NCBI RefSeq assembly: GCF_000177075.1
Contig: NZ_ADEG01000099.1
Coordinates: 1-38,057 of the forward strand
Origin: Hoylesella buccalis ATCC 35310
GTDB taxonomy: Bacteria; Bacteroidota; Bacteroidia; Bacteroidales; Bacteroidaceae
Length of the DNA stretch: 38,057 bases
Direction of reading: 5' to 3'
Position 1 is the first letter of the stretch. Each line of letters begins with the position of its first letter. Position numbers and translations under genes: made by a program. The notes beneath the pieces were generated by a model. It saw nothing but the letters and a program-made list of their open reading frames with translations, did no database searches and was not told the origin of the DNA. This document shows, piece by piece, positions 14,728-23,831 of the stretch.

Positions 14728-16791
14728 TTAATTCGTGTTGCTAACTTTCTCTTCCGGATATGATATCCGCGTGTGGTAAATGGCCTTCAGTCGTTCTATC
14801 AATACCTGCTTGGCTTGCAACACATCCCTGAAGGTAATGGGGCAATCGGTGAAGGCACCGCGCTTCACTTGTCCGTCAATGATTTTGTTGGTAAGCTCTG
14901 TAATGCTATCTTCCGTGTACTCGGGAAGCGAGCGAGAGGCAGCCTCAACAGAGTCGGACATCATCAAAATGGCTTGTTCGCGCGTGAAAGGATCGGGTCC
15001 CGGATAGGAGAAGGGTGCAGGATCTACCTCCTCATCGGGGTGTTCATTCTTGTATTGTATGTAAAAATAACTTGCCGTGCTGGTGCCATGATGGGTCAAG
15101 ATGAAGTCTTTGATAAAGGATGGCAGGTTGTGTTGCTCTGCCAATTTCACGCCGTCTGGCACATGACTCACGATGATGCGGGCACTCTCCTTGGGTGAAA
15201 GACCTTCGTGTGGGTTGGCTCCCACTTGATTTTCGGTGAAAAAGGCGGGGTTGTTCATCTTCCCAATGTCATGATACAGGGCACCGGTACGCACCAGTAG
15301 GGCGTTGGCCTCAATCTTGTTGGCAATCTCAGCGGCGAGGTTGGCCACGGTAATGGAGTGCTGGAAGGTGCCGGGAGCTATCTCGCTGAGGTCGCGAAGG
15401 ATGCCCCGGTTGGTGTTGGACAGCTCGAATAGCGTGACATTGGACGTGAAGCCAAACATCTTTTCGATGACATACATCAGCGGATAAGACAGCAACAGCA
15501 GTACAGCATTAGCTGCAAAGTGGTAATACATGTCGATGTCAAGCTTGTCGAGCGAGCTATTTTGCATGAGTTGTAGTGCAAAATAAACCACCGCATACGA
15601 TAGTCCTACGAGGATAGCTGTCTTGAATACCTGTGATCGTTGTGTGAGTTCGCGTAGAGAATAGATGGCTACCAGGGCCGCAACGATTTGCATGATGATG
15701 AATTCGTATTGGTATTTCACCGCCGCGGCACAAATCAGAATGATGATGCACTGTGTGACGAACGCCGTTCTTGAATCCATGAACATGCGCACGAAGATGG
15801 CTGCGGTGGCCAATGGCAAGATGTACACGCTGAACAAACTGTGCTTCATCATCAGTGAAACAAAGATGGGAAACAATGCGATGAGTACATAAAGCATCAT
15901 GATGCTGCGCGGCTTACTGAAATAGTCTTTGCGGAAAAGCGACAAATAGACCGTGAACAGAATGATGAGGATGCTCACATAGAGCAGTTGGCCATAGAAA
16001 GTGGTCTTGGTTTCTTGGTCAGAAACGTTTCTGCGCTTCATCTCTCGCTCGTATGAGTTTAATACCCGATAGGTGTATTCGTCGACGATGTCGCCCCGGT
16101 CGATAATCTTTTGTCCGCTAATCATCATGCCGCTGGCTATCGGAATGCTGCTCAAAAGGTCGTTGAGCTCGGTTTCACTCCGGTCTTTGTCATAAATCAA
16201 GTTGGGCTGTAGGTAGAAGTTCAGGTTGCAACGTTGCAACAATTGGCGATAAGGAGCCAGCTTGTTGTCGGCAAACAGCTGTTCGTAGGCCGACAAGGTA
16301 GAGTAAACGCAATTGACTTGGACGCTCTGTGCCGCCTTGCCATTCACCACTCTGACCATGTTGGTCGAATCTTTTGCGAACCGATTATATTCGGGTGTGT
16401 TGATAATGCCTGCCTGATAGAGGCGATGAAACCTATCCAAAAGGATGTGCATGTAGGCCGCTGGCAAGCCTGGCACGCCCAACTTGAAGTCGTTTTTGAA
16501 CCGTTCTATCTGCTCTTTCTCCACATTTGCCTTATAATTGAAGTAAGGTTGGAAATACTGCATCAGCGAGTCTTTCTCCTGTTGGATGGCCTCATCTGTC
16601 TTATAGATGGGGAAATCGAAGGTGGCAATGAATGAATGATACATCCAAGGCTTGTCCACATCGTAATGAAACTGCTGCGACGTGTCGCGTGGAAGGCTCC
16701 ATACAATGAGCACAACGGTGACCACCACGAGTATTATCCTCGTTAATATGTTTTGCCAGTTTTGCGAATCTGTTATGTTAAGTTTACTCAT
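14728..16791 (-). CDS. pgpH: 7TM-HD family cyclic-di-AMP phosphodiesterase (PgpH-like)
   Basis: Membrane HD-domain hydrolase, 687 residues from the ATG at 16791 (MSKLNITDSQNW). The open frame continues upstream to 16953 but that part overlaps the gltX promoter and lacks family character. A first membrane segment (IILVVVTVVLIVW) is followed by an extracellular 7TMR-HDED domain (about residues 50-280), a bundle of about seven membrane helices (about 290-470) and a C-terminal cytosolic HD domain with HSITVANLAAEIA, YHDIGKM (H507, D508) and LTHHGT. In Firmicutes such proteins degrade c-di-AMP to pApA; that activity is inferred here. Divergent from gltX, with overlapping promoter regions. Confidence 0.9.
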   Translation of the reverse strand: MSKLNITDSQNWQNILTRIILVVVTVVLIVWSLPRDTSQQFHYDVDKPWMYHSFIATFDFPIYKTDEAIQQEKDSLMQYFQPYFNYKANVEKEQIERFKNDFKLGVPGLPAAYMHILLDRFHRLYQAGIINTPEYNRFAKDSTNMVRVVNGKAAQSVQVNCVYSTLSAYEQLFADNKLAPYRQLLQRCNLNFYLQPNLIYDKDRSETELNDLLSSIPIASGMMISGQKIIDRGDIVDEYTYRVLNSYEREMKRRNVSDQETKTTFYGQLLYVSILIILFTVYLSLFRKDYFSKPRSIMMLYVLIALFPIFVSLMMKHSLFSVYILPLATAAIFVRMFMDSRTAFVTQCIIILICAAAVKYQYEFIIMQIVAALVAIYSLRELTQRSQVFKTAILVGLSYAVVYFALQLMQNSSLDKLDIDMYYHFAANAVLLLLSYPLMYVIEKMFGFTSNVTLFELSNTNRGILRDLSEIAPGTFQHSITVANLAAEIANKIEANALLVRTGALYHDIGKMNNPAFFTENQVGANPHEGLSPKESARIIVSHVPDGVKLAEQHNLPSFIKDFILTHHGTSTASYFYIQYKNEHPDEEVDPAPFSYPGPDPFTREQAILMMSDSVEAASRSLPEYTEDSITELTNKIIDGQVKRGAFTDCPITFRDVLQAKQVLIERLKAIYHTRISYPEEKVSNTN

Positions 16792-16921
16792 TTTGTCACA
16801 AAAAATAGATATCTTGTTCTGAAACGTGTTGATAGATGGGATGTAATCCCTATAAGGCTCGTTTGTGTGCCATGAACCTTTTGTCTGTTCATGATACAGG
16901 GTCTTTCGGCCAACTATCATG

Positions 16922-16954
16922 CGAAAATACAAAAAAAATACGGCATACTGCAAA
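16922..16954 (-). promoter_or_regulatory. Possible pgpH promoter
   Basis: On the minus strand, TTTG (16951-16954) and TATTTTCG (16922-16929) are 21 nt apart; the -7 has one mismatch to TAnnTTTG. It would give a ~125-nt leader for pgpH. Confidence 0.3.
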
Positions 16955-16962
16955 AAAATGAC

Positions 16963-16970
16963 TACTTTTG
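16963..16970 (+). promoter_or_regulatory. -7 element of gltX
   Basis: TACTTTTG matches TAnnTTTG and lies 35 nt before the gltX ATG at 17006. No clear -33 element is present in this A-rich stretch. Confidence 0.5.
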
Positions 16971-17005
16971 CACAAAATTTAATATCTTATCTTCATTTAT
17001 TTAAA

Positions 17006-18544
17006 ATGGCAGAAAGAAAAGTAAGGGTGCGTTTTGCACCCAGTCCTACCGGTGCTTTACATATTGGTGGAGTACGAACAGCGTTGTATAATTATCTTTT
17101 CGCACGTCAGCATGGTGGCGATCTCGTGTTTAGAATCGAGGACACCGACTCTCATCGTTTCGTTCCCGGAGCCGAAGAATATATCCTTGAGTCATTCAAA
17201 TGGTTGGGCATCCAGTTTGATGAAGGTGTTTCTTTCGGCGGAGAGCATGGGCCCTACCGTCAAAGCGAGCGTCGCGTGCTATACAAGACGTACGTTCAGC
17301 AGTTGCTGGATGCAGGTAAGGCTTATTATGCTTTTGACACTCCGGAGGAGTTGGAGGCCAAAAGAAACGAATTAAAAAACTTCCAATACGATGCTCATAC
17401 GCGCATGCAAATGCGCAATTCGTTAACAATGACGCCCGAGGAGTGCCAACAACGCATCGCGGATGGTGAGCAGTATGTGGTGCGTTTCTTGGTAGAACCT
17501 GGTCGTGAGATACATGTACAGGACTTGATTCGTGGCGAAGTGATTGTCAAGAGCGACATTCTTGATGATAAAGTGTTGTACAAGAGTGCTGACGAACTCC
17601 CCACTTACCATTTGGCTAACATTGTTGACGACCATTTGATGGAGATTACACACGTCATTAGAGGTGAGGAATGGTTGCCCAGCGCGCCCCTCCATGTGTT
17701 GCTCTACGAGGCGTTTGGCTGGACCGACACCATGCCTTCGTTTGCCCATCTGCCCCTGTTGTTGAAGCCGGAAGGCAAAGGTAAACTGTCGAAGCGTGAT
17801 GGTGACCGCTTGGGCTTCCCCGTCTTTCCGCTGGAATGGCACGACCCCAAGACGGGTGAAGTGTCGTCAGGATTCCGCGAGAGCGGTTATTTCCCCGAGG
17901 CAGTGGTTAACTTCCTCGCTCTTTTGGGATGGAATCCGGGAACCGATCAGGAGATATTCTCACTCAACGAGTTGGTTGATGCCTTTGACATCACACGCTG
18001 TTCCAAGGCCGGAGCCAAGTATGATTACCAGAAAGGCATTTGGTTCAACCACGAATACATGTTGCAGAAGAGTGATGATGAGATAGCCGATCTCTTCGCA
18101 CCCATCGTTGCCAACAACGGCGTAGATGAGTCGATGGATCGTATCCGGCAGGTGGTTCACATGATGAAAGACCGTGTCGACTTCGTTAAAGAGCTTTGGC
18201 CGTTGTGTTCTTTCTTCTTCGTAGCACCGCTGGAGTACGACATGAAGACGGTTCGCAAGCGTTGGAAACCCTATTCAGCAGAGCAGATGACCGAGTTAGC
18301 CGACTTGCTGGAAGGTCTTGACGATTTCTCCATTGAGAATCAAGAGCAGCATGTCATGAATTGGGTCAAGGAGAAAGATTATAAACTGGGTGATGTCATG
18401 AATGCGTTCCGTCTGACTTTGGTCGGAATAGGCAAAGGCCCGGGCATGTTCGATATTTCAGCTTTCCTGGGTAAGAACGAAACATTAAGGCGTTTGCGTA
18501 AGGCCATTGAGGAGATTCCCACCGTGGCTTCTCATCTTGCCTGA
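17006..18544 (+). CDS. gltX: Glutamate--tRNA ligase
   Basis: Class I aminoacyl-tRNA synthetase charging tRNA-Glu, 512 residues from the ATG at 17006 ([16 protein letters not shown]). The frame is open from 16919, but the upstream part carries the -7 element. The HIGH motif is H19-I-G-G in [12 protein letters not shown]; the KMSKS-type motif is KLSKR at 260-264. The catalytic fold and C-terminal anticodon-binding helices are complete. It is followed after 35 nt by waaA in the same direction, probably co-transcribed. Confidence 0.97.
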   Translation: MAERKVRVRFAPSPTGALHIGGVRTALYNYLFARQHGGDLVFRIEDTDSHRFVPGAEEYILESFKWLGIQFDEGVSFGGEHGPYRQSERRVLYKTYVQQLLDAGKAYYAFDTPEELEAKRNELKNFQYDAHTRMQMRNSLTMTPEECQQRIADGEQYVVRFLVEPGREIHVQDLIRGEVIVKSDILDDKVLYKSADELPTYHLANIVDDHLMEITHVIRGEEWLPSAPLHVLLYEAFGWTDTMPSFAHLPLLLKPEGKGKLSKRDGDRLGFPVFPLEWHDPKTGEVSSGFRESGYFPEAVVNFLALLGWNPGTDQEIFSLNELVDAFDITRCSKAGAKYDYQKGIWFNHEYMLQKSDDEIADLFAPIVANNGVDESMDRIRQVVHMMKDRVDFVKELWPLCSFFFVAPLEYDMKTVRKRWKPYSAEQMTELADLLEGLDDFSIENQEQHVMNWVKEKDYKLGDVMNAFRLTLVGIGKGPGMFDISAFLGKNETLRRLRKAIEEIPTVASHLA

Positions 18545-18579
18545 TGCAAATAAGCTGAATAGGAAAACCTCTTTGCATC
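18543..18579 (+). promoter_or_regulatory. Hairpin abutting the waaA GTG start
   Basis: GATGCAAA (18543-18550) pairs perfectly with TTTGCATC (18572-18579); the next base is the G of the GTG start. The stem covers the gltX stop and the whole intergenic space, with a 21-nt loop. It could limit waaA translation or be coincidental. Confidence 0.35.
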
Positions 18580-19797
18580 GTGTATCAAGTAGCCATATAC
18601 CTCTATCTGTGCGGTGTTGCCGTGGCCAGTATCTTCAGTAAGAAAGTTAAGAAGATGTGGAAGGGCGAACGCCAGGCCCTTGATATCCTCAAGAGCAAGG
18701 TCAATCCCAACCATCAATACATCTGGTTTCATGCCGCTTCGTTAGGTGAATTTGAACAAGGGCGGCCGTTGATAGAGCGAATCCGCGCCGATTATCCTGA
18801 ATATAAAATACTACTGACATTCTTTTCGCCTTCGGGTTACGAGGTGAGGAAGAACTATGAGCATGCCGACGTTGTGTGTTATCTGCCCATAGATACCATC
18901 CGCAACGCCCGCAGGTTTTTGAGAACGGTGCGCCCGTGCATGGCTTTCTTCATCAAATACGAGTTTTGGTACAATTACCTGCACATCCTCAAGCACCGCA
19001 ATGTGCCCGTTTACAGTGTCAGCAGCATCTTCCGAGAGCATCAAATTTTCTTCCGTTGGTATGGCAAAAGTTATGCAGGCGTCTTGAGATGTTTTACGCA
19101 TTTCTTTGTCCAAAACGAAAAGAGCAAACACTTGCTTCACACGCTAGGGATAGATACGGTCGATGTCGTAGGCGATACTCGCTTCGATAGAGTGTTGCAA
19201 ATCAAGGAGAAAGCTCAGCAACTCCCGATAGTTGAGGCTTTCAAAGCAGATAAAAAAGTGTTTGTTGCAGGCTCAAGTTGGGCGCCAGACGAAGATATTT
19301 TTATTCCTTTCATGAATGAATGTAAGGGTTGGAAAATGATCATCGCCCCCCATGTCATCAGCGAAGAGCATTTGAAGCGTATCGAAGAAAAATGCAAAGG
19401 AAAGACGGTTCGTTACACAGCAACAACACCCGAAGAAGCTGCACAAGCTCAATGCTTGTTAATCGACTGCTTCGGACTGCTATCGAGTGTTTATCATTAT
19501 GGTGAGGTGGCGTACGTTGGTGGAGGCTTTGGGGTAGGAATACACAATGTGTTAGAAGCCGTTGTATGGAATATGCCCGTACTTTTTGGTCCTAATCATC
19601 AGCGTTTTCAAGAAGCGCAAGAACTGATTAAGGCGAAGGGAGGGTTCGAAATCACGGATAGTTCTTCGTTTGCACGTATGATGCAACAGTTCATGACTCA
19701 GCAAGAGTACTTGCGATTGAGTGGCGAAGCGGCTGGTAGTTATGTGGAATCAAAGGCGGGTGCTACCCATAAGATTTTGAAGCAAATAGATTTGTAA
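18580..19797 (+). CDS. waaA: 3-deoxy-D-manno-octulosonic acid (Kdo) transferase
   Basis: Also called KdtA. It transfers Kdo from CMP-Kdo to lipid A precursor at the inner membrane, an early step of lipopolysaccharide core synthesis. 405 residues with a GTG start; no in-frame ATG lies close upstream. A short N-terminal membrane anchor (VAIYLYLCGVAVASIF) is followed by the GT30 N-terminal domain with FHAASLGEFEQGRPL (the catalytic Glu lies in GEFEQ) and FFIKYEFWYNYL, then a GT-B C-terminal domain with VAGSSWAPDED, IIAPHV, YVGGGFGVGIHNVLE and FGPNHQRFQEA. It is the second gene of a gltX-waaA unit that ends in a clear terminator. Confidence 0.95.
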   Translation: MYQVAIYLYLCGVAVASIFSKKVKKMWKGERQALDILKSKVNPNHQYIWFHAASLGEFEQGRPLIERIRADYPEYKILLTFFSPSGYEVRKNYEHADVVCYLPIDTIRNARRFLRTVRPCMAFFIKYEFWYNYLHILKHRNVPVYSVSSIFREHQIFFRWYGKSYAGVLRCFTHFFVQNEKSKHLLHTLGIDTVDVVGDTRFDRVLQIKEKAQQLPIVEAFKADKKVFVAGSSWAPDEDIFIPFMNECKGWKMIIAPHVISEEHLKRIEEKCKGKTVRYTATTPEEAAQAQCLLIDCFGLLSSVYHYGEVAYVGGGFGVGIHNVLEAVVWNMPVLFGPNHQRFQEAQELIKAKGGFEITDSSSFARMMQQFMTQQEYLRLSGEAAGSYVESKAGATHKILKQIDL

Positions 19798-19854
19798 ATC
19801 AATCTACCTTTGCAAAAAGGATACCGTTTGACTTTCAATAAAACGATATAGTGT

Positions 19855-19888
19855 AAAAGGTTAACTTATTTTCTTGAGTTAACCTTTT
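19855..19888 (+). terminator. waaA terminator
   Basis: AAAAGGTTAACT (19855-19866) pairs perfectly with AGTTAACCTTTT (19877-19888), a 12-bp stem with 10-nt loop, ending in TTTT. The TTTG -33 element for the next gene overlaps its right arm. Confidence 0.75.
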
Positions 19889-19916
19889 GTGTTCTTGTAC
19901 TTTATGCTTATTTTTG
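19886..19916 (+). promoter_or_regulatory. Promoter of the GH2 gene (TTTG-N19-TATTTTTG)
   Basis: TTTG at 19886-19889 and TATTTTTG at 19909-19916 are 19 nt apart, a good Bacteroidetes promoter, giving a leader of about 30 nt before the ATG at 19954. Confidence 0.65.
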
Positions 19917-19953
19917 TCAAACAATCAACAATCAATTTTCAACGACATACAAT

Positions 19954-22900
19954 ATGATACGGCATTCAAGATATTTTTATTGCTTTTTGGTAGTGATGAC
20001 TTTTTGGGTACAATTTGCTTTTGCACAAACCTATACTCGTGGCGTTGGTATTTATCCAGGGTGTGTGCAAGAGGCTTATGTGCCTATGTTAGTGCAGGAT
20101 GACACCTATCGTAACATCGCTTTGCATCGCCAGGCGTACCATTCTTCGAGCTATGATTACAATCTCACGGCACAATTGCTCACCGATGGCATCATCACTC
20201 GTCTGGGTTCTGCCTATCTGGTAGCAAGCACCAATAGTGGCGTTTTGCCCCTTCGCGAACGCGAATGGGCCATTGATGGCGGAGAGTATACCCGCAATAT
20301 CTTGATGGGTAGCCGGGCAAAGTTAGAGTACCACTGGCAGGGAATGAGCATCAAGGCCAACCAAGTGAAGCTGTTTGCCAGCGTAGCCTATCAGCCCGAA
20401 GTGGCCAAGAATGGGTTTTCCATCAAGGTGATGGGTAAGAATCGCAAAGGACAATGGGTGGTGTTGGACGAGAAACGTGGAGAAGCATTGCCCGGAGAGG
20501 CTTCGAAATACAAGGCACACAGCGACCCTAACAAGAATACGGGCGGTGACTTGTTGCCTACGCGAAAGATCAATATCAGCTTCAACCTCAACACCAAGGG
20601 TAAAGCTTTCAGCGACTTTCGCTTGGCATTGGACATGGATGGCGCTGCTTACTGGACCGTTACCGAATTGAAGTTTTATCAAGACGGGCGACCAATGACC
20701 GACCTGTTGCCTTCGTCTGTCTTCAACAGCTGTTGGATGAGTGCGGAGGGCGGCAACCAATGGGTGTATGTTGATTTGGGCGTGAAGGCCTCTTTTGACA
20801 AAATTCGGTTGCATTGGGTGCAAAAGGCCATGCAAGGAATGCTTGAAGTGTCTGATGATGCCCAGCGATGGCGACCGCTATGTAAGTTGTCTTCCAAGAA
20901 TGTGACCCTCGATGAGTACGACTGCAAGGCCACGGCCAGATATGTTCGTGTGAACATGCAGGGTGCACGGGCGGGACAACGTTATGCAATCAGTGAGTTG
21001 GAAGTGATGGGGCGTGGGGGATTGGTGGCGCATCCTAAGACACAAAGCCGGCTGGATGGCAACCAACTTTCGCTCAATGGAGGACACTGGCGATTGCAGC
21101 GTGCCTCGCAAGTGCGGGCAACGGGCGAACAAATTGCGCAAGCAGCCTTTGACGACAGTGAGTGGATAACGGGCACAGTGCCTGCCACGGTGCTGTCGAG
21201 CTATATGAACATAGGCGCCATACCCAATCCAAACTATGCCGACCATCTGTTCATGATTTCCGAATCGTTCTTCAATTCCAACTTTTGGTATCGTCGCTCG
21301 TTCCGCGTTCCCCAAGCAATGTTGGGCAAACATGTGTTTTTGAACCTTGATGGCATTAATTGGAAGGCCGACATCTACCTCAATGGAAAGAGGGTTGATC
21401 GTATGGAAGGGGCGTTTGTTCGTGGAAGAATCGACGTTAGCAAACTGCTCGTAGCGGGCGAGAATGTGCTGGCCGTGGAGATTGTGAAGAATCAACATCC
21501 AGGTGCTGTCAAGGAAAAGAATGAGATGAATACCGACTTTAATGGGGGAATCTTGGGTTATGACAATCCTACGTTCCATGCCACGATTGGGTGGGACTGG
21601 ATCTCTACCATCCGTGGGCGTAACATCGGTATTTGGAATGACGTGTATCTGTCTGCTGAAGGTGGGGTGAGTTTGACAGATCCAGTGGTGACTTCGTGCT
21701 TGAATCTGCCTGATACGTTGGCTACGGTCACACCGTCAATCGTACTGAAAAACAACGAATCGCATGCTGTGACAGGACGGTTGAAGGGCTGGATAGGCGA
21801 GGTGAAGTTTGAAAAAACCGTGACGTTGCCCGCATTGGCCACGGTGGAAGCAACGTTTGACCCATCGAAATTCGCCGATTTGAAGAACCGTCGTCTGCGT
21901 TTGTGGTGGCCCAATGGTTATGGAGCACCTTATCTTTACGACGCTGGATTTACGTTTGAGGTGGACGGAAAGGTGTTGGACGAGCTGACGTTCAAGGCCG
22001 GAATTCGTGAAATAGGGTATCGGGATGTTGATACCCGACTGACGATGTATGTCAATGGGAAACGCTTCGTGCCACTGGGAGGCAACTGGGGCTTCAGTGA
22101 GAGCAATCTGAACTATCGGGGTAGGGAATACGATATTGCCGTGAAGTATCACCGCGATATGAATTATAACATGATACGCAACTGGGTAGGGCAGACCGGT
22201 GATGAGGAGTTTTACGAGGCTTGTGACCGCTATGGCATTATGGTGTGGCAAGATTTTTGGCTGGCTAATCCTGCTGATGGACCCGATCCGATGGACGAGG
22301 ACATGTTTCTGAAGAATGCAAAGGATTATGTGTACCGCATTAGAAAGCATCCGAGTATCGGTTTGTACTGTGGACGAAATGAGGGTTATCCACCCGAAAC
22401 GATCGATAGGGCGCTGCGTCAATTTGTACAGACGTTGCATCCAGGACTTTGTTATGTGTCAAGTTCGGCCGATGATGGCATCAGTGGGCATGGTCCATAC
22501 CGTGCCTTGCCTGCGAAAGAATACTTTGAAAAGCAGACTGGTAAGCTGCATTCGGAGCGTGGAATGCCAAATGTCATGACCTTCGAAGGACTTTCGAGAA
22601 CACTAAGTCCAGAGGCTTTATGGCCTCAGAATGCACAATGGGGACAGCATGACTACACGTTGCAAGGAGCACAGCAAGGAGATTCGTTCAACAAAATCAT
22701 CGAAAAGGCGTTCGGAAAGGTGCAAAACGCCAAGCAGTTCACCGCTCTTGCGCAGTGGGTGAACTATGAAGGCTATCGTGCCATGTATGAGTCAGGAAGC
22801 AAAGAACGGTTGGGATTGTTGATATGGATGAGCCATTCGTGTTGGCCCAGCATGACTTGGCAGACATACGACTACTACTTTGAACCTACAGCCGCTTTCT

Positions 22901-23520
22901 TTGGCGTGAAAAAAGCATGCGAGCCGTTGCATATTCAGTGGAATGCAAGCACGCGAAACATGGAGGTTGTCAACCTAAATAAAGTGGTGCACGGGACCTT
23001 GAGGGCACAATGTGAGGTGCTGGATATCCATGGCAAGCGACTTTCATCTCATGAGATGGCGTTGCAGAGCAAGCCTGACACGACCGTTGTATGCACTAAA
23101 ATAGAAGAGCCTGACATGCCAGGGACGGTCTACTTTTTGAAGATGAAATTGATAGATGATGACAACCAGGTGCTGTCAGACAACTTCTATGTCTGCTCGA
23201 CCGATGAAGGAAACCTGCAAGAACTTAGGCGTTTGCCCATGGTAACGTTGACCACACATGTTAAATGGGAAGGAACTCAGGCAACGGTTGTGCTGAAAAA
23301 CGAGAGTGCCACACCCGCCATGATGAACCGCATCAACTTAAAAGGCAACGATACCCTGCAAATTTTGCCGGTTGACTATAGCGACAATTATTTCCACCTC
23401 ATGCCCGGTGAACAGAAAACGGTGACCGTGAAGTGGAAAAAAGAAGACACTCGTGGTTGCGAACCGATGCTGGAAATAACGGGACTGAATGTAAACTTAA
23501 TAGAAATGTCTGCGCGCTGA
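19954..23520 (+). CDS. Secreted GH2 exo-glycosidase (beta-mannosidase/exo-glucosaminidase type) with discoidin-like modules
   Basis: Glycoside hydrolase family 2 enzyme, 1188 residues, long for the family. The signal peptide ends at FAFA (~24). A first discoidin-like module (about 50-245) is followed by a clear F5/8 type C domain (about 250-365: NQWVYVDLGVKASFDKIRLHW ... YVRVNMQGA). Then come the GH2 sugar-binding jelly roll (about 375-570), Ig-like domain (about 590-690), TIM barrel (about 695-970) and C-terminal beta domains. The acid/base is in GRNEGYPP (N809-E810). The nucleophile is probably E868 (HSERGMP) or E878 (FEG); I cannot decide without an alignment. Layout resembles beta-mannosidases and exo-beta-glucosaminidases rather than beta-galactosidases. 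The substrate is uncertain. No T9SS tail is seen. Confidence 0.87.
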   Translation: MIRHSRYFYCFLVVMTFWVQFAFAQTYTRGVGIYPGCVQEAYVPMLVQDDTYRNIALHRQAYHSSSYDYNLTAQLLTDGIITRLGSAYLVASTNSGVLPLREREWAIDGGEYTRNILMGSRAKLEYHWQGMSIKANQVKLFASVAYQPEVAKNGFSIKVMGKNRKGQWVVLDEKRGEALPGEASKYKAHSDPNKNTGGDLLPTRKINISFNLNTKGKAFSDFRLALDMDGAAYWTVTELKFYQDGRPMTDLLPSSVFNSCWMSAEGGNQWVYVDLGVKASFDKIRLHWVQKAMQGMLEVSDDAQRWRPLCKLSSKNVTLDEYDCKATARYVRVNMQGARAGQRYAISELEVMGRGGLVAHPKTQSRLDGNQLSLNGGHWRLQRASQVRATGEQIAQAAFDDSEWITGTVPATVLSSYMNIGAIPNPNYADHLFMISESFFNSNFWYRRSFRVPQAMLGKHVFLNLDGINWKADIYLNGKRVDRMEGAFVRGRIDVSKLLVAGENVLAVEIVKNQHPGAVKEKNEMNTDFNGGILGYDNPTFHATIGWDWISTIRGRNIGIWNDVYLSAEGGVSLTDPVVTSCLNLPDTLATVTPSIVLKNNESHAVTGRLKGWIGEVKFEKTVTLPALATVEATFDPSKFADLKNRRLRLWWPNGYGAPYLYDAGFTFEVDGKVLDELTFKAGIREIGYRDVDTRLTMYVNGKRFVPLGGNWGFSESNLNYRGREYDIAVKYHRDMNYNMIRNWVGQTGDEEFYEACDRYGIMVWQDFWLANPADGPDPMDEDMFLKNAKDYVYRIRKHPSIGLYCGRNEGYPPETIDRALRQFVQTLHPGLCYVSSSADDGISGHGPYRALPAKEYFEKQTGKLHSERGMPNVMTFEGLSRTLSPEALWPQNAQWGQHDYTLQGAQQGDSFNKIIEKAFGKVQNAKQFTALAQWVNYEGYRAMYESGSKERLGLLIWMSHSCWPSMTWQTYDYYFEPTAAFFGVKKACEPLHIQWNASTRNMEVVNLNKVVHGTLRAQCEVLDIHGKRLSSHEMALQSKPDTTVVCTKIEEPDMPGTVYFLKMKLIDDDNQVLSDNFYVCSTDEGNLQELRRLPMVTLTTHVKWEGTQATVVLKNESATPAMMNRINLKGNDTLQILPVDYSDNYFHLMPGEQKTVTVKWKKEDTRGCEPMLEITGLNVNLIEMSAR

Positions 23521-23567
23521 CCTCTTATGAATCAATCATATAATCCTTATTGAATACTGTATAATAG

Positions 23568-23802
23568 ATGAAAAAACTAATAATATGTCTTGTAGTCTAC
23601 GCTTGTATCACTGCTTTTGCTGGCTCCTTTTACCGATAAGTCGATGATGCGTGACGTGTTGACCATTGAGTTGTTGCGACCTTATTTCGACTTTGTGGCG
23701 AGTGTTAGATGCGGTGAACTCATCTTGGATGGCACATACCATAATCATGATGAAGAGATTTCTTCATCATGTGAAATCACTCGTCTAATTGTTTTTATAT
23801 AA
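23568..23802 (+). pseudogene. Possible decayed secreted-protein gene
   Basis: An ATG at 23568 opens a 23-codon ORF that reads as a signal peptide (MKKLIICLVVYACITAFAG) and then stops at TAA near 23639. The +1 frame is open from about 23617 to 23802 and encodes DKSMMRDVLTIELLRPYFD and further residues. A single frameshift around 23610-23635 would join them. No family is recognised. Alternatives are a genuine 23-residue peptide or chance ORFs. Confidence 0.3.
23746..23771. repeat. 11-bp hairpin between GH2 and manC
   Basis: CATGATGAAGA (23746-23756) pairs perfectly with TCTTCATCATG (23761-23771) around a 4-nt loop, between converging genes. No T-tract follows on either strand, so it is only a candidate bidirectional terminator or RNA end. 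Confidence 0.5.
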
Positions 23803-23831
23803 TTAAAAGGTAAGGTCAAACCAGAGAACGT

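Noticed and set aside
14773..15198. Plus-strand ORF of 141 codons
   Set aside because: Antisense to the pgpH HD domain, which is clearly coding on the minus strand.
19805..19812. TACCTTTG as a promoter for a small RNA before the GH2 gene
   Set aside because: The nearest TTTG is 25 nt upstream, too far for the consensus, and it lies before a terminator hairpin with no conserved RNA recognised.
21736..22440. Minus-strand ORF of 234 codons
   Set aside because: Shadow of the GH2 gene over its conserved Ig and TIM-barrel region.
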